A stretch of DNA of 64,000 nucleotides from Hemicordylus capensis. Lineage: Eukaryota > Chordata > Lepidosauria > Squamata > Cordylidae. The stretch is taken from positions 416,728,687-416,792,686 of the forward strand of contig NC_069658.1 of the NCBI RefSeq assembly GCF_027244095.1. Reading direction: 5' to 3'. The notes beneath the pieces are model-generated. The model did not search any database. It was not told the origin of the DNA and was given only the letters and a program-made list of their open reading frames with translations. This document shows positions 13,767 to 27,000 of the stretch, in pieces (position 1 is the stretch's first letter; each line of letters starts with the position of its first letter). A program made the position numbers and the translations under genes.

Positions 13767-15204
13767 CTAAGGCTAAGATTTTTATGCAGTGTAGGCCAAG
13801 AAAGCCATGCAGTGCTATCGTATCTAACAATCTAGGTGCTGTCTCTGCCATCTTTAATTCACCATTGGTCCTTTAGCATGCAGAGAACCCATAGCACTGC
13901 ACTGAATTTCCCCAGCTGAAAAAACATGAAAATGGCAGGATGGGTGAGTGAACAAAATTGGGTTTCACCTCAGCTGCATACCCTGGGGCAACTACTAATC
14001 TATCTAGGGGAGCAAAAAAGCAGCAAACTTAACATTTGCAATTGAAATTTCACTATATTTATGCAGAAGTATGTTTCAGCTGTGAGTGTACTGGAAAAGA
14101 GAAGCTTTTTGCCAACTCCCCTCTTCAGCCTCATGGTTCCAAAAAGCATGTCGGAAAGCAACCCTCAGTTACATTTTCAGAAGAAGCAGTAGCAACAGAG
14201 GGAAGGGAAGGGGGGAATTGGCAGAAATAGATCCACCTGCCCTTGTACAAGTGGAAATGGTCTAGATGCTGCACAACACCATTAACAGATGAGAGGTCAG
14301 TTCTTAATGTCATCTGCCTATACAAATTCCCATGGAATTTTTGTACATGGCACTGTAGGACAATGTTTTAAACCTGTCTTCTTTCCAACCTTAGCAAAAT
14401 AGGACAAATGCATCTCCAAGATGTGTGCAAGTTCTTGGTTGTTAACCTAAGGGAACAGATTTAAGCAAACTCTAAATAGTTTATGAAGTTAAAAATCGAT
14501 TTTTTTCCTCATCCCTCAACGATATAGAATATTATAAAGCCAAGTAAACATTCAGCTAAGTAATAACGAAGGATTTTATGGAGGTCCACTGCACAATGAC
14601 ACAAACTGCAACGACCATTAATTCAAGGCATCTAAAGCAACAGGAAAGGTCCATGAGCTCCAGGTGCTGGAGAACAATGTATCTCACAAAATTCCTCTGT
14701 AGAAGTTTAGTTTTAGTTTAGAGGGTAACAGATAGAAGATGTAAGGAAATACTCCATATTCAGAGACTGATGTCCTCTAAGTGCATTTCTGATTTCCCAG
14801 AAGTATGCTATTCAATCTATAGTGTCAGTATCCTTTAATTAATGCAATACTAAAAAGGAATACATGTCTATGAATTTTAAATGAACTTTAAAATTAACTC
14901 AAGTATTTGTATTGCTCATTAAGATCCGCAGAATTAATGTAGTGTAGTAGAAAACTGAACACCACACTTTGTATATTAGGATTTAATGTTTTCTCTTGTT
15001 GATCAAGTATTACAGACATTTAACAAATATGAGATGGGTTTAAATTTTTTCATTGTGCAGCAGAGTTAGAACTATTGTGTTGACCAACACATTAGAAATT
15101 GCCATTTCTGTTTGACATTTATACCATTTTAGCCTTCTGCCTTAGCTTTCCTCCTATGTAAATTAATAGCACTGAAAGACAAAATAAAATAGTTCAATAC
15201 TTAC

Positions 15205-15254
15205 CATTTTTATGGAAGAAACCAGTAAAGGTGAGTTGCAGATGAGCAGACAAA
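15205..15254 (-). CDS. SUZ12: SUZ12 exon 5
   Basis: 50 bases after TCATTTAG, ending before GTAAGT. It reads SLSAHLQLTFTGFFHKN plus the first base of Asp, identical to human. It begins the C2-type domain that helps organise the PRC2 N-terminal module. Confidence 0.96.
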
Positions 15255-15429
15255 CTAAATGAGAAAAAACAATTTTACTACTGCATAAATATGAAGCTGT
15301 GTTTGATTATTCAGTTACTTGTTCTATGCAAATGTTTTTATCCAAGTGTGCAACATCTTTCCCACTAAAACACAAACATTTGAATGCCCAGTTAAACCCA
15401 TCAAGTGGGTGTCAGAACTGACTATTCCT

Positions 15430-16990
15430 CCCCTTTATTTATTTATCTATCAAATTTTTATGTAGACCGCCACAAACGTCCATCTCTGCGTGATTTACAA
15501 CATAAACAAGATTAAAAATAAAACACAATTAAAACCACAGTCCAATTAAAAGCTTGATGAGAAAACATCTTTAGTCACTAAGTTATCAGAGAGGGGGGTG
15601 CTCTTATTTCAACATGAAGAACATTCCAGAGTCTCAGGGCAGCAACAGAGAAGGCCTGTCTCTGCAAAGCCACCAGACAAGCTGGTGGCAACTGCAGACA
15701 ACGCGCCCCCCCCCCCCCGATTATATCAATGGGCAGTGGGGCCCATGGCAAAGATGACGCTTTCTTAAATACCCAGGGCATAAGCTGTTTAGGGCTTTAC
15801 AGGTTATAACCAGCACCTTGTATTCTGCCCGGAAACTTATTGAGAGTCAGTGCAATTCTTTTAATATATGAGTAGTACAGTCTGTCCGAGACGACTCAAG
15901 AACCAAACCTGGCTGCCGCATTCTGTACCAACAGTCGTTTCCGGATTATGTACAAAGGGAGACCACATTGAGTGCCTTGCAGTAGTCAAGTCTGGGGGTT
16001 ATCAGCATACGTTCCACTGTTCTGAGATTGTTTCTCTCAAGAAATGGTCACAGCTGGCATATCAGCCAAAGCTGATAGAAAACACCTCTGGCCAATGCCT
16101 CAACCTGGGACACCAGGGAGAGGTTTGGATCCAGAAGCACCCCCAGACTGTATACCTGTTTCGTTGGGGATGTGCAATTCCCATTCAGAACAGGCAGAAC
16201 AAAATCTCCTGAGTTCTGACCCTACACAGTAAGTACCTCCATCTTATCTGGATTCAGTCTGTTTGTTATCCCTCATCCAGCCCATCACTGCCTCCCATTT
16301 AGGGAACTTATGCCTCCTCCAATGATGCTAACATGGAGAAACTTCTGATTTTGAAGAGAAACAGTCTCTAAGGGACACCATCAAGAATCTGCTCAAGAGG
16401 TAGGAGCGCTGCCACAGCAAAGCAGTGCCTCCCAGCCCCAAACTCCTCAGATGCTCCAGAAGGAGACTACGGTCAATAGTATTGGAAGCTGCCAAGAAAT
16501 CCAAAAGGACCAACAGAGTCACACTCCTCCTGTCAATTCCTAATTGGAGATCATCCATCAGGACCACCAAGGCAGTCTCTACCCCATAGCCCACCCAAAA
16601 GCCAGTTTGAAATGGGTCTATATAATCAGTTTCCTCCAAGACTGCCTGGAGCTGGGAGGCCACCACCCTCTCAGTTACCTTACCCAAGTGTGAAAGGTTG
16701 GAGACAGGCTTATAGTTACTTAACTCTGAGGGATTCAATGCAGGCTTCTTCAGAAGAGGTCTAATGATTGCCTCCTTTAAGGCAAGAAGGCATCCTGCTG
16801 TCCCCTCAGAGAAGCATTTATAATATCTAGCAGACCTTCTGTAACCTCCCTGCCCCCCCCCACCAGATAGTATAAGTCATGTTGAACAAGCGTCAAGAGA
16901 ACAGGTGGTAGGCCACACCATTCCAAGCAGCTTGTCCAAATCCTCAGGAGTCATAAATGACCCTCTGCCCTATAATGACCTGAGGTTAGT
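15430..16990 (-). mobile_element. L2 LINE fragment (copy a): reverse transcriptase and 3' UTR
   Basis: Minus-strand frames show typical L2 reverse transcriptase: NPSELSNYKPVSNLSHLGKV, ERVVASQLQAVLEETDYIDP and LLVLLDFLAASNTID. The C-terminal part follows in other frames and a TTTATTTATCTATC tail sits at the 3' end (about 15434). It is disrupted by frameshifts. It lies in SUZ12 intron 4. The paired copy at 28838-33990 is closely similar and allows the two to be compared base by base. Confidence 0.85.
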
Positions 16991-17004
16991 TTTATTCAGG
17001 CATA

Positions 17005-17610
17005 ACAAGTTGGGGGTTCTGATTACCTGGGGTTAGATGTACAGCTTGTTTTGGACAGGGTTGAACTCCTCTTTGAGAATAGTGTTTGAAGCTTTGGGGT
17101 GCTCCTAGATCTGGTACTGATCCTGGATAGTCAGGTGGTAGTGGTGAAAAAAGAGTGCCTTTTACCAGCTTTGCTTGGAACAATTCTGTCCTTTCATGGA
17201 GAAGCTGGACCTGGCCTTGGTCTTTCATGACGCCATCACATAGATTAGCATAAAATGCCCTAACTAGGCACTACCTTTGAAGCCTATTTAGAAACCTAAA
17301 GTTGTTCAAATTGCACGTGCAACATTGTTAATCATGGCCGCAGATTAGATCAACTTCTTCATTGTATCCATTTCCAGACCCAATTCAAAATGCTGGTTTT
17401 GACCTTTAAAGTCCTAGACAACCTAAATCAGGATACCTTAAGAACCACCTCATCCCATGTGAGCTTGTCTGAAGGCCATGTTCTGCTTCCTTTTGCCATT
17501 GGAAGTATGGCAGGTGGGCATGAGGACATGGCCTTTTCAGCTACGGCACCAAAGTGGTTTTTTCCTTCAGACAGACTAGAAATGCAAATATATTGACAAA
17601 AGAGGCATGA
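17005..17610 (+). mobile_element. L2 LINE fragment (copy d), opposite orientation to copy a
   Basis: Plus-strand segments resemble the L2 C-terminal region: QFKMLVLTFKVLDNLNQDTL and a later AFSATAPKWF piece. It abuts copy a tail-to-tail, so two separate L2 insertions meet near 17000. Confidence 0.7.
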
Positions 17611-18625
17611 AGGGCAGCAATGTTGGTTTTATTTAAAGTTCCAGTTAAAACAGGGACCTATGAGGTATAAGATTATAGTTCAGTGATAGAGCACTTTTTT
17701 GTATGCAGAAAATCCCAGGTTCTGTGCTTGGCTTATCTAGGTAAGGTTGGAAAGACCCCTGCCTAAAAGCAGAGAGCCAACGCAGAAAATTCTAAGCAAG
17801 GTGGACCAATGAGAAAACAATACAAGGAAACTCCCTATGTACTTCCTCCATAGGCAGTGTCAGCAATCCACAAAAGATTACACAGGTCATTCTGGATTTA
17901 ACTGGGACACCATACCACAATATGGACACCTTTTTGAAGACTACCCAATGATATTCTCGCATGCACACTGGCCTAAATGCAGCAATTGGTTCTAAACAAG
18001 GTACGGCTTGCAATTAGTGACCTGCAACAGTAGACAGATACATTCCAATCCATACCCTGCAGAATAAATGAGGGCTGCATATCCAAATCAAAGGATAGAC
18101 ATCCTTGTCCAAGAAAATATGAACAGTATCCTGCTTCTATATATACATCTCCCTGTTTTTTCCATTTCACCCAAGTCAAGAGATAAATGCTGTAATATTT
18201 ACTCACACATACACACAGCCCTCTAGTAGAATCAGTTTGTGAATATTATGGGAGAAGCAGATGTTACAGATTTGCTAGAAAAATTTAATTAGGCTTCTTA
18301 GATACTTTGATCATTGAGCAGCCATAAGACAAAAATATATTGTTTTGGGGAAACAATGTTCTGCAAGGAAAAAAAATCCTCCGCCTTATCCATAATACAT
18401 CTGCATGAATTCCACTGACAGAAAATATTTACTCCCATTATATCCATGGCAACTAATACACAAGATTGTATCCTAAATTAGGGTTTTAAAATACCATTAA
18501 GCCCAATGGAGCTAAAGTTAAATGTTGAATACTGTTTCTGATTTAAGTATTACTTAGTCATGACTTACTTAGGATACAACCCACCATTGTTACTGAAAAG
18601 TATCTGTTGATACAATGAATTTTAC

Positions 18626-18694
18626 CTTTGCAAGTCATGTTCTCCCTTCGTTTTCTCTACCTTCGTCAGCATCCCATCTACTCTGAATGCTTTC
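18626..18694 (-). CDS. SUZ12: SUZ12 exon 4, unusually diverged
   Basis: 69 bases between TTACAG and GTAAAA; phase 1 base / 22 codons / 2 bases fits exons 3 and 5 exactly. It reads RKAFRVDGMLTKVEKTKGEHDLQ; human has the same length with [22 protein letters not shown]. About nine of 23 residues differ, while exons 2, 3, 5 and 7 differ by at most one or two. The segment falls just before the C2 domain by homology. Position, phase and pattern make this the real exon 4. The divergence could be lineage-specific change or an assembly or paralogue effect. Confidence 0.88.
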
Positions 18695-19379
18695 CTGTAA
18701 TAAAATTTTTGAAATTTCATTGATTTCCATGGAGTAGTACGATTATGTTTCATGCAGATTTCTTCTAAGAATGTTTGCTTGCAGACTTGGAAAAATCACT
18801 GCCCAGGCACCAATCCCCCCCCCCCACTTTATAGAAGGCTCTAGTGTCTGGAAGCATGATTCTCACCCTAAAAGTCTGAATTGTTTTTCCAGTCATGCTG
18901 ATTTTCAGATGCTTTTAATGTTTTCCCTACAAGTTCAGCAACATTAACCAATTTGCAAATGTGTGCTAGTGAAAAGATGTTTTGAAAGGTAGTTCCTCCA
19001 AATCAGGGACTTGCATTCCAGACTAGAGTTGCACTTGCAACTCCATACATTGCAGAGAATGAGGCGAAGAATATGTGCTAAGCAATATTATTAACAGAAA
19101 TGGATTTATATATGTATTTTATTAATATATATATACACATACACACAGTATCAGCATTCAGCACAGTTTGTAAGATGTACAAATGCAATGAGCATGCAAG
19201 AGATTGTGCACCTTCAAGCATCCTTGCAACTCTGCACACCTCTCTGGTGTGCACAACTTTGTTAGTTAAATTAATACTACCAAAGTTTTGTGCCAGCTGA
19301 CAGTGAAGTACTGCCATGATCACAGGCATAAACACAATAGCATTACAACTGAGTCTAGTTTCAGATTCGGAATTGCCAT

Positions 19380-21800
19380 TTGTTTTGTGGGAGCTTATCT
19401 GAATAATTATACTTATGCTAATGGAGGCGGAATAGTTGGCTATTTTCACCGATAAGCATGCCATCGAATATATCTTTCTGTCTAGCACATCTAACTTCCT
19501 TCCCTTTTTCCCCACAGGAGTCGTGTGATGCCTAACCAATGCAGAAGTAGCAGCGCAGTCTATTACGAGGGAGTTTAGTACAGGATGTTTTATCAGATAA
19601 ATGTTATCCTGTTCTTGCACTCTATATAGGCCTTCTAGTCTTTTAGTGGTCAGAGTGGAAGTACATGGAACTTCCCAAGCGCACTGAGCTGCCTTGGAAA
19701 TTACCAGCAAGCGAGGCAAGGAGACAGGCTGTGCAAAAAAGGACTTTGCCATAAAATTGTATACTGGGTCATCAATTGTTGACAACTGTGATTTTAGATC
19801 AAGATCCAGTGCAACAACCATTTCCTTGAGTTAAACATGATAAGCCTTTATTTCCTTACATATGAAGGCGTTGCCACATCAAGCGATGGGTCAGGGTCAG
19901 TAGACTGTGTCGGATTCAAAAACTGATGAACCATGGTGGCTAACCTGAAGGTGCTGGAGAGGAATGCGGCTGATGCTCCCTTGAGGGACATGTTGGAGGC
20001 CTAGGAATTGCAGGCTCCCAAGGGTCCATCTAGATAGCTGTAGATAAAGCTTGCTTCTACTTGGTTTGGGTCTGTTTTGCAACCTGTACAGGTTTTGGTG
20101 GGGGAGGAGATTCTGCTAGCATCTGCATGACTGCAGCTACTGTCATCACAACTTTACATGGTAGTAGAGGAGGAGCATCCCCCCTCCCCAGCCAGCGTGT
20201 GCGGTGGACATCTGAGAATAAGCTCTAGCCAGAGAATTGTTTGGATTGAATCCTGGATATATCCACAATCTATCTTCATCATTGTCGTAAGCCACTCCTG
20301 GAGAAGACTGCCCAAAGACACTTGCTTGCCCAGGAGATGAAATGCCATGAGAGAATTCACACATGTGTCAAGAAGATGAAGTGGCCAATTGTGCTACCAT
20401 TAATGCATAGGACACTTGTTTATTTGTATGAGCCACTGTTGAATAGGCAGTATTTGGAGGCAGAACACACCTCTCTCTCTCCTCCGAATGTTGAAATCCC
20501 CTAAAAGTTGGAAGTGTGGTAGCATTGGAGTCCAACATAGATAGTAGAGATTGTGCTGCATTGGAATCCAATGTGCTCACTTCCTCAACACCAGTAGAGT
20601 CCTTCTCTTCAACCCTGAAATCAGCACTCGGCAATGCCTTGTAGTATCTGTTAAAACTGGTGTGTTCAATGTTGAGGGCAACTGTTTTGCCTTTTGGGAC
20701 TTTGGCATCAATGGGGACTTCAATGGCATTTGGCATCAATGGGGACTTCAATGGCATTGCTGCCAGGGACAAAGAAACTGCTCTCAGTATCAGTGCCGAC
20801 TTCTACCAGTGGTGACAGAAGCTTCGGCATCACTATTGATGCCGAGAATGATGCAGCAGACAAAGCTTGTGTTGATGTAAATGCTGTTGCACAAGTTCCT
20901 CTGATGTTGATGTGTGGACATGGATGGCACCCATTCATTCATTCAGCAAAGATGGGGGGCATTTTGTAGCTCCAAAGAAAATGGCGGCCAGAAATGACCT
21001 CCATGGTCATTTCCAGCCACTTCCAGCCCGCAGATATACTAGGTCAGCATGTTTTTTGTCGACCCCCCCACCCCCCACCCCCGAGTATGCCGAGGCTGGG
21101 TGTTCTTTTTCCCAACTGCGGATAACAAGGTCTACCTGAAACGCAGTATGCTATTCAAAGTCCATGGGATAAAGAAGGATATCAAGTAAATGAAATCAAT
21201 TCATGTTAAATAATGTGCTGTTGCCTCAGTGGCTCTGTTAAGTATGGACTTTCAGGCAGGGATGCAGGGCCCTGCCCTTAATAGGTTTTTTTGAGGGGGT
21301 GGGTGCTGCATAGCTGGATTAGGATGCTTTGCAGCTGAGCTGGTAGTGTGAGCCTGATGCAGTCTGGCTATAATGAAGCATAATCCCTGGAGAACAGAGG
21401 AAAAGGCAAGCTAAGGAGTGTGTCCTTTCATGGCCCTTTGCAAAAGGTGCAGTGTCTGGTATGATCATCAAGAAGACTGGCAAACTGGCCTTGGGTGAAT
21501 TTGTAATGAGCAGCTTCCAAAAAAGCATTTTTCTTAGGGCCTTTTCCTTTGTGGGAATCTGGTGCTGGAATGCCTTTGGATCTTGGGATGGACTCCAAGC
21601 ATTTGTGGAGTGAGTGTGGCATTCTTGTTGCTGCACCTGACTTCCAGTGGGTCATGAGAGGAAACCAGGCCACAAGTGCCAAGACAGACAATCTTGGCTT
21701 GGGAAGCAGGACTGACTCGGGTATTGGTCATCCAAGGTGGGGAAGAAGAAAAATGACTTTTGAGTATTATGATGTCTTTGATAAGAAGCAGCAACAACCA
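19380..21800 (-). mobile_element. DIRS-like retroelement fossil, gag-like region
   Basis: The minus strand of SUZ12 intron 3 carries segments such as GKKGRKLDVLDRKIYS and LSVKIANY. They resemble the gag-type domain of DIRS1-like elements, the source proposed for the LAP2-alpha C-terminus. Upstream (20146-21700) lie low-complexity Ser/Pro/Asp-rich and Cys/His-containing segments expected earlier in such a gag region. A 27-bp tandem duplication (GGCATCAATGGGGACTTC unit) sits at about 20700-20757. The element is broken in many places and is an old, inactive remnant. Boundaries are approximate. Confidence 0.5.
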
Positions 21801-24129
21801 GGAAGAAAGCAGAGGCTAAAGTAACCCTTGATCCGAGCTGTGGGTTTGCTTGTGGCGAGTGTTTGAGTTTTAAATTGCAAACCTGAATGGGGTGAGCAAT
21901 ATGGACACCTGGACTGTGGTGTTGTCATTAAGTATTGATTGCTGCTGAGGAGAGTCTGCCAGGCAATATACCTTTTTTGGACTACTGCCAAGCACTAATG
22001 CTGTTGCTTTGGGGCTGAGCACACCTCAAATGTTATTGGGGTTTTTTAACATTCTCTTTACCTTCATGGATATCTGGACAATACAAACTTGGGCCTTAAA
22101 CCTATTTTCCTCTTTGGGCCACTATGCTGTGTAAAGAGCTGTAAAGAGTCTCAAACAATTGTGTATTTAGGAGAAAGTTTCTGTTGGTGTACCAATCACC
22201 TTTTTGGCCAACCAAGCCCAACTGAGCTGACAGATCTGGTTGCAGAGTTGGCATTGGAGTTGCCTGGGTTGTTAGTGAGAAACTTCAATGTTCATTTTGG
22301 GACTGGGTTGTCAGAAGTGGCTCAAGAGCTCATAACAGCTAACACAGCTATGGAACTATCCCAATTGGTCTCTGGACCAAGGCATGATGCTGGTCACATG
22401 CACAATTTGGTCTTTTGCTCCAATCAGGGTGGTGTTCCATGGGTGTGGACTCCTGTCAACTCCCCATTGTCATGGACTGGTCGCCATCTGGTTAAGGTAG
22501 GACTCGCAACCACTACCCACCTCTGCAGGCGTCAAGGCAGGAACTATTAGGCTGGTCTACCTAGGGCAGTTATTGGATCCAAACGGATTCCATGAAGCCT
22601 TGAAAAGATTAAAATTGGATCTGCTAGTGATTCTGTCAATGATCTCGTGCAAATATGGAATAATGAATTCACTAGAGCAGTAGACACAACAGCTCCTAAG
22701 TGTCCTCTCTGACCTGCTTCAAAATTAGTCCTGTGGTATTCGGAAAAACTATGGGAGCTGAAATGGCGAGGTAGATGACTAGAATGCAAGTGGAGGAAGA
22801 CTTGGCATGAATCCAACTGATCACAATACAGAGTACATTTCAAGGTCTATGCTCTGGCAGTGCTCGCAGCAAAAACAGAGTTTTTTGCCCACATTGCTTC
22901 CACAAATTCTCAGCCAGCAGAGTCATCTAGGATTGTGAGTGGGGCTAGTATGTGGCCCCACACCCTTGAATTTGAACTTGGAACCATCAGTCACTTGTTG
23001 TAACGTCTTCAATGACTTTTTTGTGAATAAAATCTCTCATATTTGGGTCAAACTGGATTCCAATTGCTGCAGAATCTACTGTGGAGGTGTCCAACAACTC
23101 TTCTTATAGGATTAGATTGGATCACTTTCACTTTGTGTCTCCTGATGATGTGGACAAACTACTTCAAACTGTACGTCGTACAACATGTTCTCTTGACCCT
23201 TTCCCAACTTGGCTTATTTCATCTAGTAATTGTATTTACGGAGAGTGTCTGGTAAATATAAATGCTTCTCTGAGGGAGGGCAGGATGCCTCTGTCTTAAG
23301 GAGGCTATTAGATCTTGTTTGAAGAAACCTGCATTGGATCCCTCGGAATTAGCTAATTACAGACCCATTTCCAATCTTCCATGGTTGGGCAAGGTGATTG
23401 AGTGCGTGGTGGCCTCTCAGCTCCAGGCAGTTTCGGAAGATTATCTAGACCCATTTCAAAATAGCTTTCGAGCAGGCTATGGGGTTGAGACTGCCTTGGC
23501 CAGCCTGATGGATTATCTCCAATTGGCTATTGCGTGTGACTCTGCTCATCATTTTAGCCATCTCTGCTGATGGCTTTTGATACCATCAACCATGGTATCC
23601 TTCTGGGCCACCTGAGGGAGGTGGGATTGGTTAGCACTGTTTTACAGTGGTTCCGTTCCTACCTCTCTGGTACATTCCAGATGGTGTTGCTTCAGGATTG
23701 CTGTTCTACAAAGCAAAAACTGGAGTATGGAGTTCTACAAGGCTCCATGCAGTCTCCAATGCTTTTCAACATTCACATGAAACTGCTGGGAGAGATCATC
23801 AGGAGGTTTGGTTTAGGGGTTCTATGTTGATGACATCCAGAGCTATTTCTCCACATCGACCTCATCAGGAAATGGCATAACTTCCCTAAATGCCTGGCTG
23901 GAGGCAGTAATAGGCTGGATGAGGGATAACAAACTGAAGTTGAATTCAAATAAGACGGAGGCACTGATGGTGGAGGGTCAGGATCCAAGAGATTGTTTAG
24001 ATCTGCCTGTTCTGGATGGGGTTACACTGCCTGAAATATCAGGTGCATGGCTTGGGAGTGCTCCTGGATCCAAAAAGAGCGCTGGTTATTACCTATAAAG
24101 CCCTTATCGGTTTGGGTCCAGGGTACCTA

Positions 24130-25730
24130 CAGTGAGGGAAATAAGTATTTGATCCCCTGCTGATTTTGTCCGTTTGCCCTCTGACACAGAAATGACCAGG
24201 CTATAATTGGAATGGTAGGTTTATTGTAGCTGTGAGAGACAGAACAACAACAAACAAACCCTCAAAAGCCCAGTGCCCAAAAGTCAGCGATGGATTTGCA
24301 TTGTAGTGAGGGAAATAAGTATTTGATCCCCTATCAACCAGCAAGATTTCAGGCTCCCAGGTGTCTTTTCACTATATGCAAGTAACGAGCTGAGATGAGG
24401 AACACCCTCTGTAAGGGAGTGCTCCTAATCCCAGCTTGTTACAGTACCTGTATAAAAGACACCTGTCCATAGAAGCAAGCAATCACTCAGCTTCCAAACT
24501 CACCACCATGCCCAAGACCAAAGAGCTGTCGAAGGATGTCAGGGACAAGGTTGTAGACCTGCACAAGGCTGGACTGGGCTACAAGACTATCGCCAAGCAG
24601 CTTGGTGAGAAGGTGACTACAGTTGGCACGATAACTCGCAAATGGAAGAAACACAAAATAACTGTCAATCTCCCTCGGTCTGGGGCTCCATGCAAGATCT
24701 CACCTCGTAGAGTTGCAATGATCATGAGAACGGTGACAAAGCAGCCCAGAACTACACGGGGGGAACTTGTCAATGATCTCAGAGCAGCTGGAATCAGTTG
24801 GTAACACACTACGCCGTGAAGGACTGAAATCTTGCAGTGCCTGCAAGGTCCCCCTGCTCAAGGCAGCACATGTACAGGCCCGTCTGCAGTTTGCCAATGC
24901 ACATCTGAATGATCCAGAGGAGAACTGGGCGAAAGTGTTGTGGTCAGATGAGACCAAAATTGAGCTCTTTGGCATCAACTCAACTCGCCGTGTGTGGAGG
25001 AGGAGGAATGCTGCCTATGAACCCAAGAACACCATCCCCACCATCAAACATGGAGGTGGATACATTATGCTTTGGGGGTGTTTTTCTGCTAAGGGGACAG
25101 GACACCTTCACCGCATCGAAGGGACGATGGACGGGACCATGTACCGTCAGATCTTGGGTGAGCACCTCCTTCCCTCAGCCAGGGCATTGAGAATGGGTCG
25201 TGGATGGGTATTCCAGCATGACCATGACCCAAAACACACAGCCAAGGCAACAAAGGAGTGGCTCAAGAAGAAGCACATGAAGGTCCTGGAGTGGCCCAGC
25301 CAGTCTCCAGACCTTAAATCCCATAGAAAATCTGTGGAGGGAGCTGAAGGTTCGGGTTGCCAAACATCAGCCTCGAAACCTTTCTGACTTGGAGAGGATC
25401 TGCAAAGAGGAGTGGGACAACATCCCTCCTGGGTTGTGTGCAAACCTGGTGGCCAGCTACAAGAAACGTCTGACCTCTGTGATTGCCAACAAGGGTTTTG
25501 CCACCAAGTACTAAGACATCTTTTGTGAAGGGACTGAATACTTATTTCCCTCACTACAATGCAAATCCATCGCTGACTTTTGGGCACTGGGCTTTTGAGG
25601 GTTTGTTTGTTGTTATTCTGTCTCTCACAGCTACAATAAACCTACCATTCCAATTATAGCCTGGTCATTTCTGTGTCAGAGGGCAAACGGACAAAATCAG
25701 CAGGGGATCAAATACTTATTTCCATCACTG
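24130..25730 (+). mobile_element. Tc1-type DNA transposon, 1601 bp, young, transposase frameshifted
   Basis: Flanked by TA dinucleotides (24128-24129, 25731-25732). Terminal inverted repeats are 194 bp each (24130-24323, 25537-25730) and differ at only two positions by eye. The start motif CAGTGAGGGAAATAAGTATT recurs inside each repeat, the IR/DR arrangement. The low repeat divergence points to a recent insertion into an already present L2. Confidence 0.95.
24508..25514 (+). pseudogene. Tc1 transposase, disrupted
   Basis: Starts [20 protein letters not shown] (paired HTH DNA-binding region), then GRPR-like linker sequence. A second frame carries the DDE domain with [12 protein letters not shown] and [11 protein letters not shown], and a third frame [19 protein letters not shown] to NKGFATKY and stop. 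The DD34E residues are therefore all recognisable but lie in different frames. One break is near 24790, apparently a small deletion after LRAAGIS; the other is near 25318, an extra A in CTTAAATCCC. About 340 residues is usual for this family. Confidence 0.9.
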
Positions 25731-27000
25731 TAGGAGTGCCATTTTTGTCATGAACCTTGTCATCTATTAAGATCATCTGAGGTGGTCCAGTTACAGCAGT
25801 CACAGGCTTGTTTGGTGACGACACAGGACTGGTCCTTCTCTTGGGCTCTCTGGGGCTTTGGAATAAGAGCATCTCCAATTGCTTTTAGGAATACCTCCAA
25901 GACACACTTGTTTTCTCAGACTTTTAACAGAATTTTGAAACTTCTTAGTTTTAACTTTTTTATTCTGTGAAATTGTTTTGTTTTTACTCTGTTTTATATT
26001 TGTTTTAAATTGTGTACACTGCCTAGAGAGACACACATTAGGCGGTATAAATAAATAAGTTTGTTAAATGATCTGAAGAAAACAGTATGAGAAGACCATC
26101 TCCCTCTTAGTAGACTGCGTAGCTTCTCTTTCCCAGTAAGTTACTTTTCTAAAGTTCAGGAAAAGGAAAAGAATGCACCGGTATAAAAACATACTCTGAA
26201 TTCCTATCTGCTTTTCACCCAACAATTGTAGGTGTGCTCACATTTTGTACACAGGAGTTGCACACACCATTTGCTCCTGCTTCCAGATGAGTAGTATGTT
26301 TGGAAATTCCAACACATCAGTATTCAGGAAAGATTTGGTATGACATAATTAAAATGTTATAGGTTTGTAGTACCTAAATGTGTGTATTATGCTCTAGGAA
26401 AACATTTTAAAAATAATTCTGTGGAGAGGCGCAGAGTGCTAAGAGATCCAAAGGGGCTGCTTATTAATGATGAGCAAGCATTCCAATACTGATGCAGTGA
26501 ATCTAGCAACTTATTAGAATCAGCACAGCATGCATATAGTTTTGGATCTTATGTTTACTTAGAAGTTCCAGCCATAAGCAACTGGACCATATAGCTACTA
26601 CAAAAATGCATTCTCATTTCCTCCTTTGATCTAACCTCACACATTAGTTCGAATCACTAGTGAATGCTTACAACTAGTGTTTCCAATTTCCACATAATGG
26701 GAAAGCTTGCAATATCTGTGTTGGTTTGTAGCAATACATACAATAAGTGTTGCGTCACCTTAAGAACAAATATGGTACATATATTGTAGCTTTCCTTTAC
26801 CATCTAAAATCAGAGTTGTAAGTTTATTTCATTGTGGACTTCATTATGGACTTCATGACTACATAAGAACAGCCTGATTTCAACTGAAATCATACATATT
26901 AGTTACCTGAATCCAAGACTAACCATGGCCCCCACCCAATTCTTTTATTTTAGAACTGAGGAGATCATTTTAAATTTGGAGTCACCTTCTATTACCAGTT

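Larger units (their letters stand above)
22090..26062 (+). mobile_element. L2 LINE (copy b), split by a Tc1 transposon
   Basis: Runs from endonuclease (LVSGPRHDAGHMHNLVFCS, PLSWTGRHLVKVGL) through reverse transcriptase (DPSELANYRPISNLPWLGKV, AFDTINHGILLGHLRE, a YVDD-coding site near 23826) to a 3' tail GGCGGTATAAATAAATAAG at about 26050. Several frameshifts separate the open segments. The Tc1 at 24130-25730 interrupts the C-terminal part after ALIGLGPGYL. It lies in SUZ12 intron 3. Confidence 0.85.

Noticed and set aside
19078-19821. 247-residue minus frame as a host gene
   Set aside because: Its first part resembles a DIRS-like gag fossil and its last part runs into AT-rich intron; no host gene structure is seen.
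24436-25514. Tc1 transposase as a domesticated host gene
   Set aside because: It is disrupted and lies inside a typical, recently inserted Tc1 element with intact inverted repeats.
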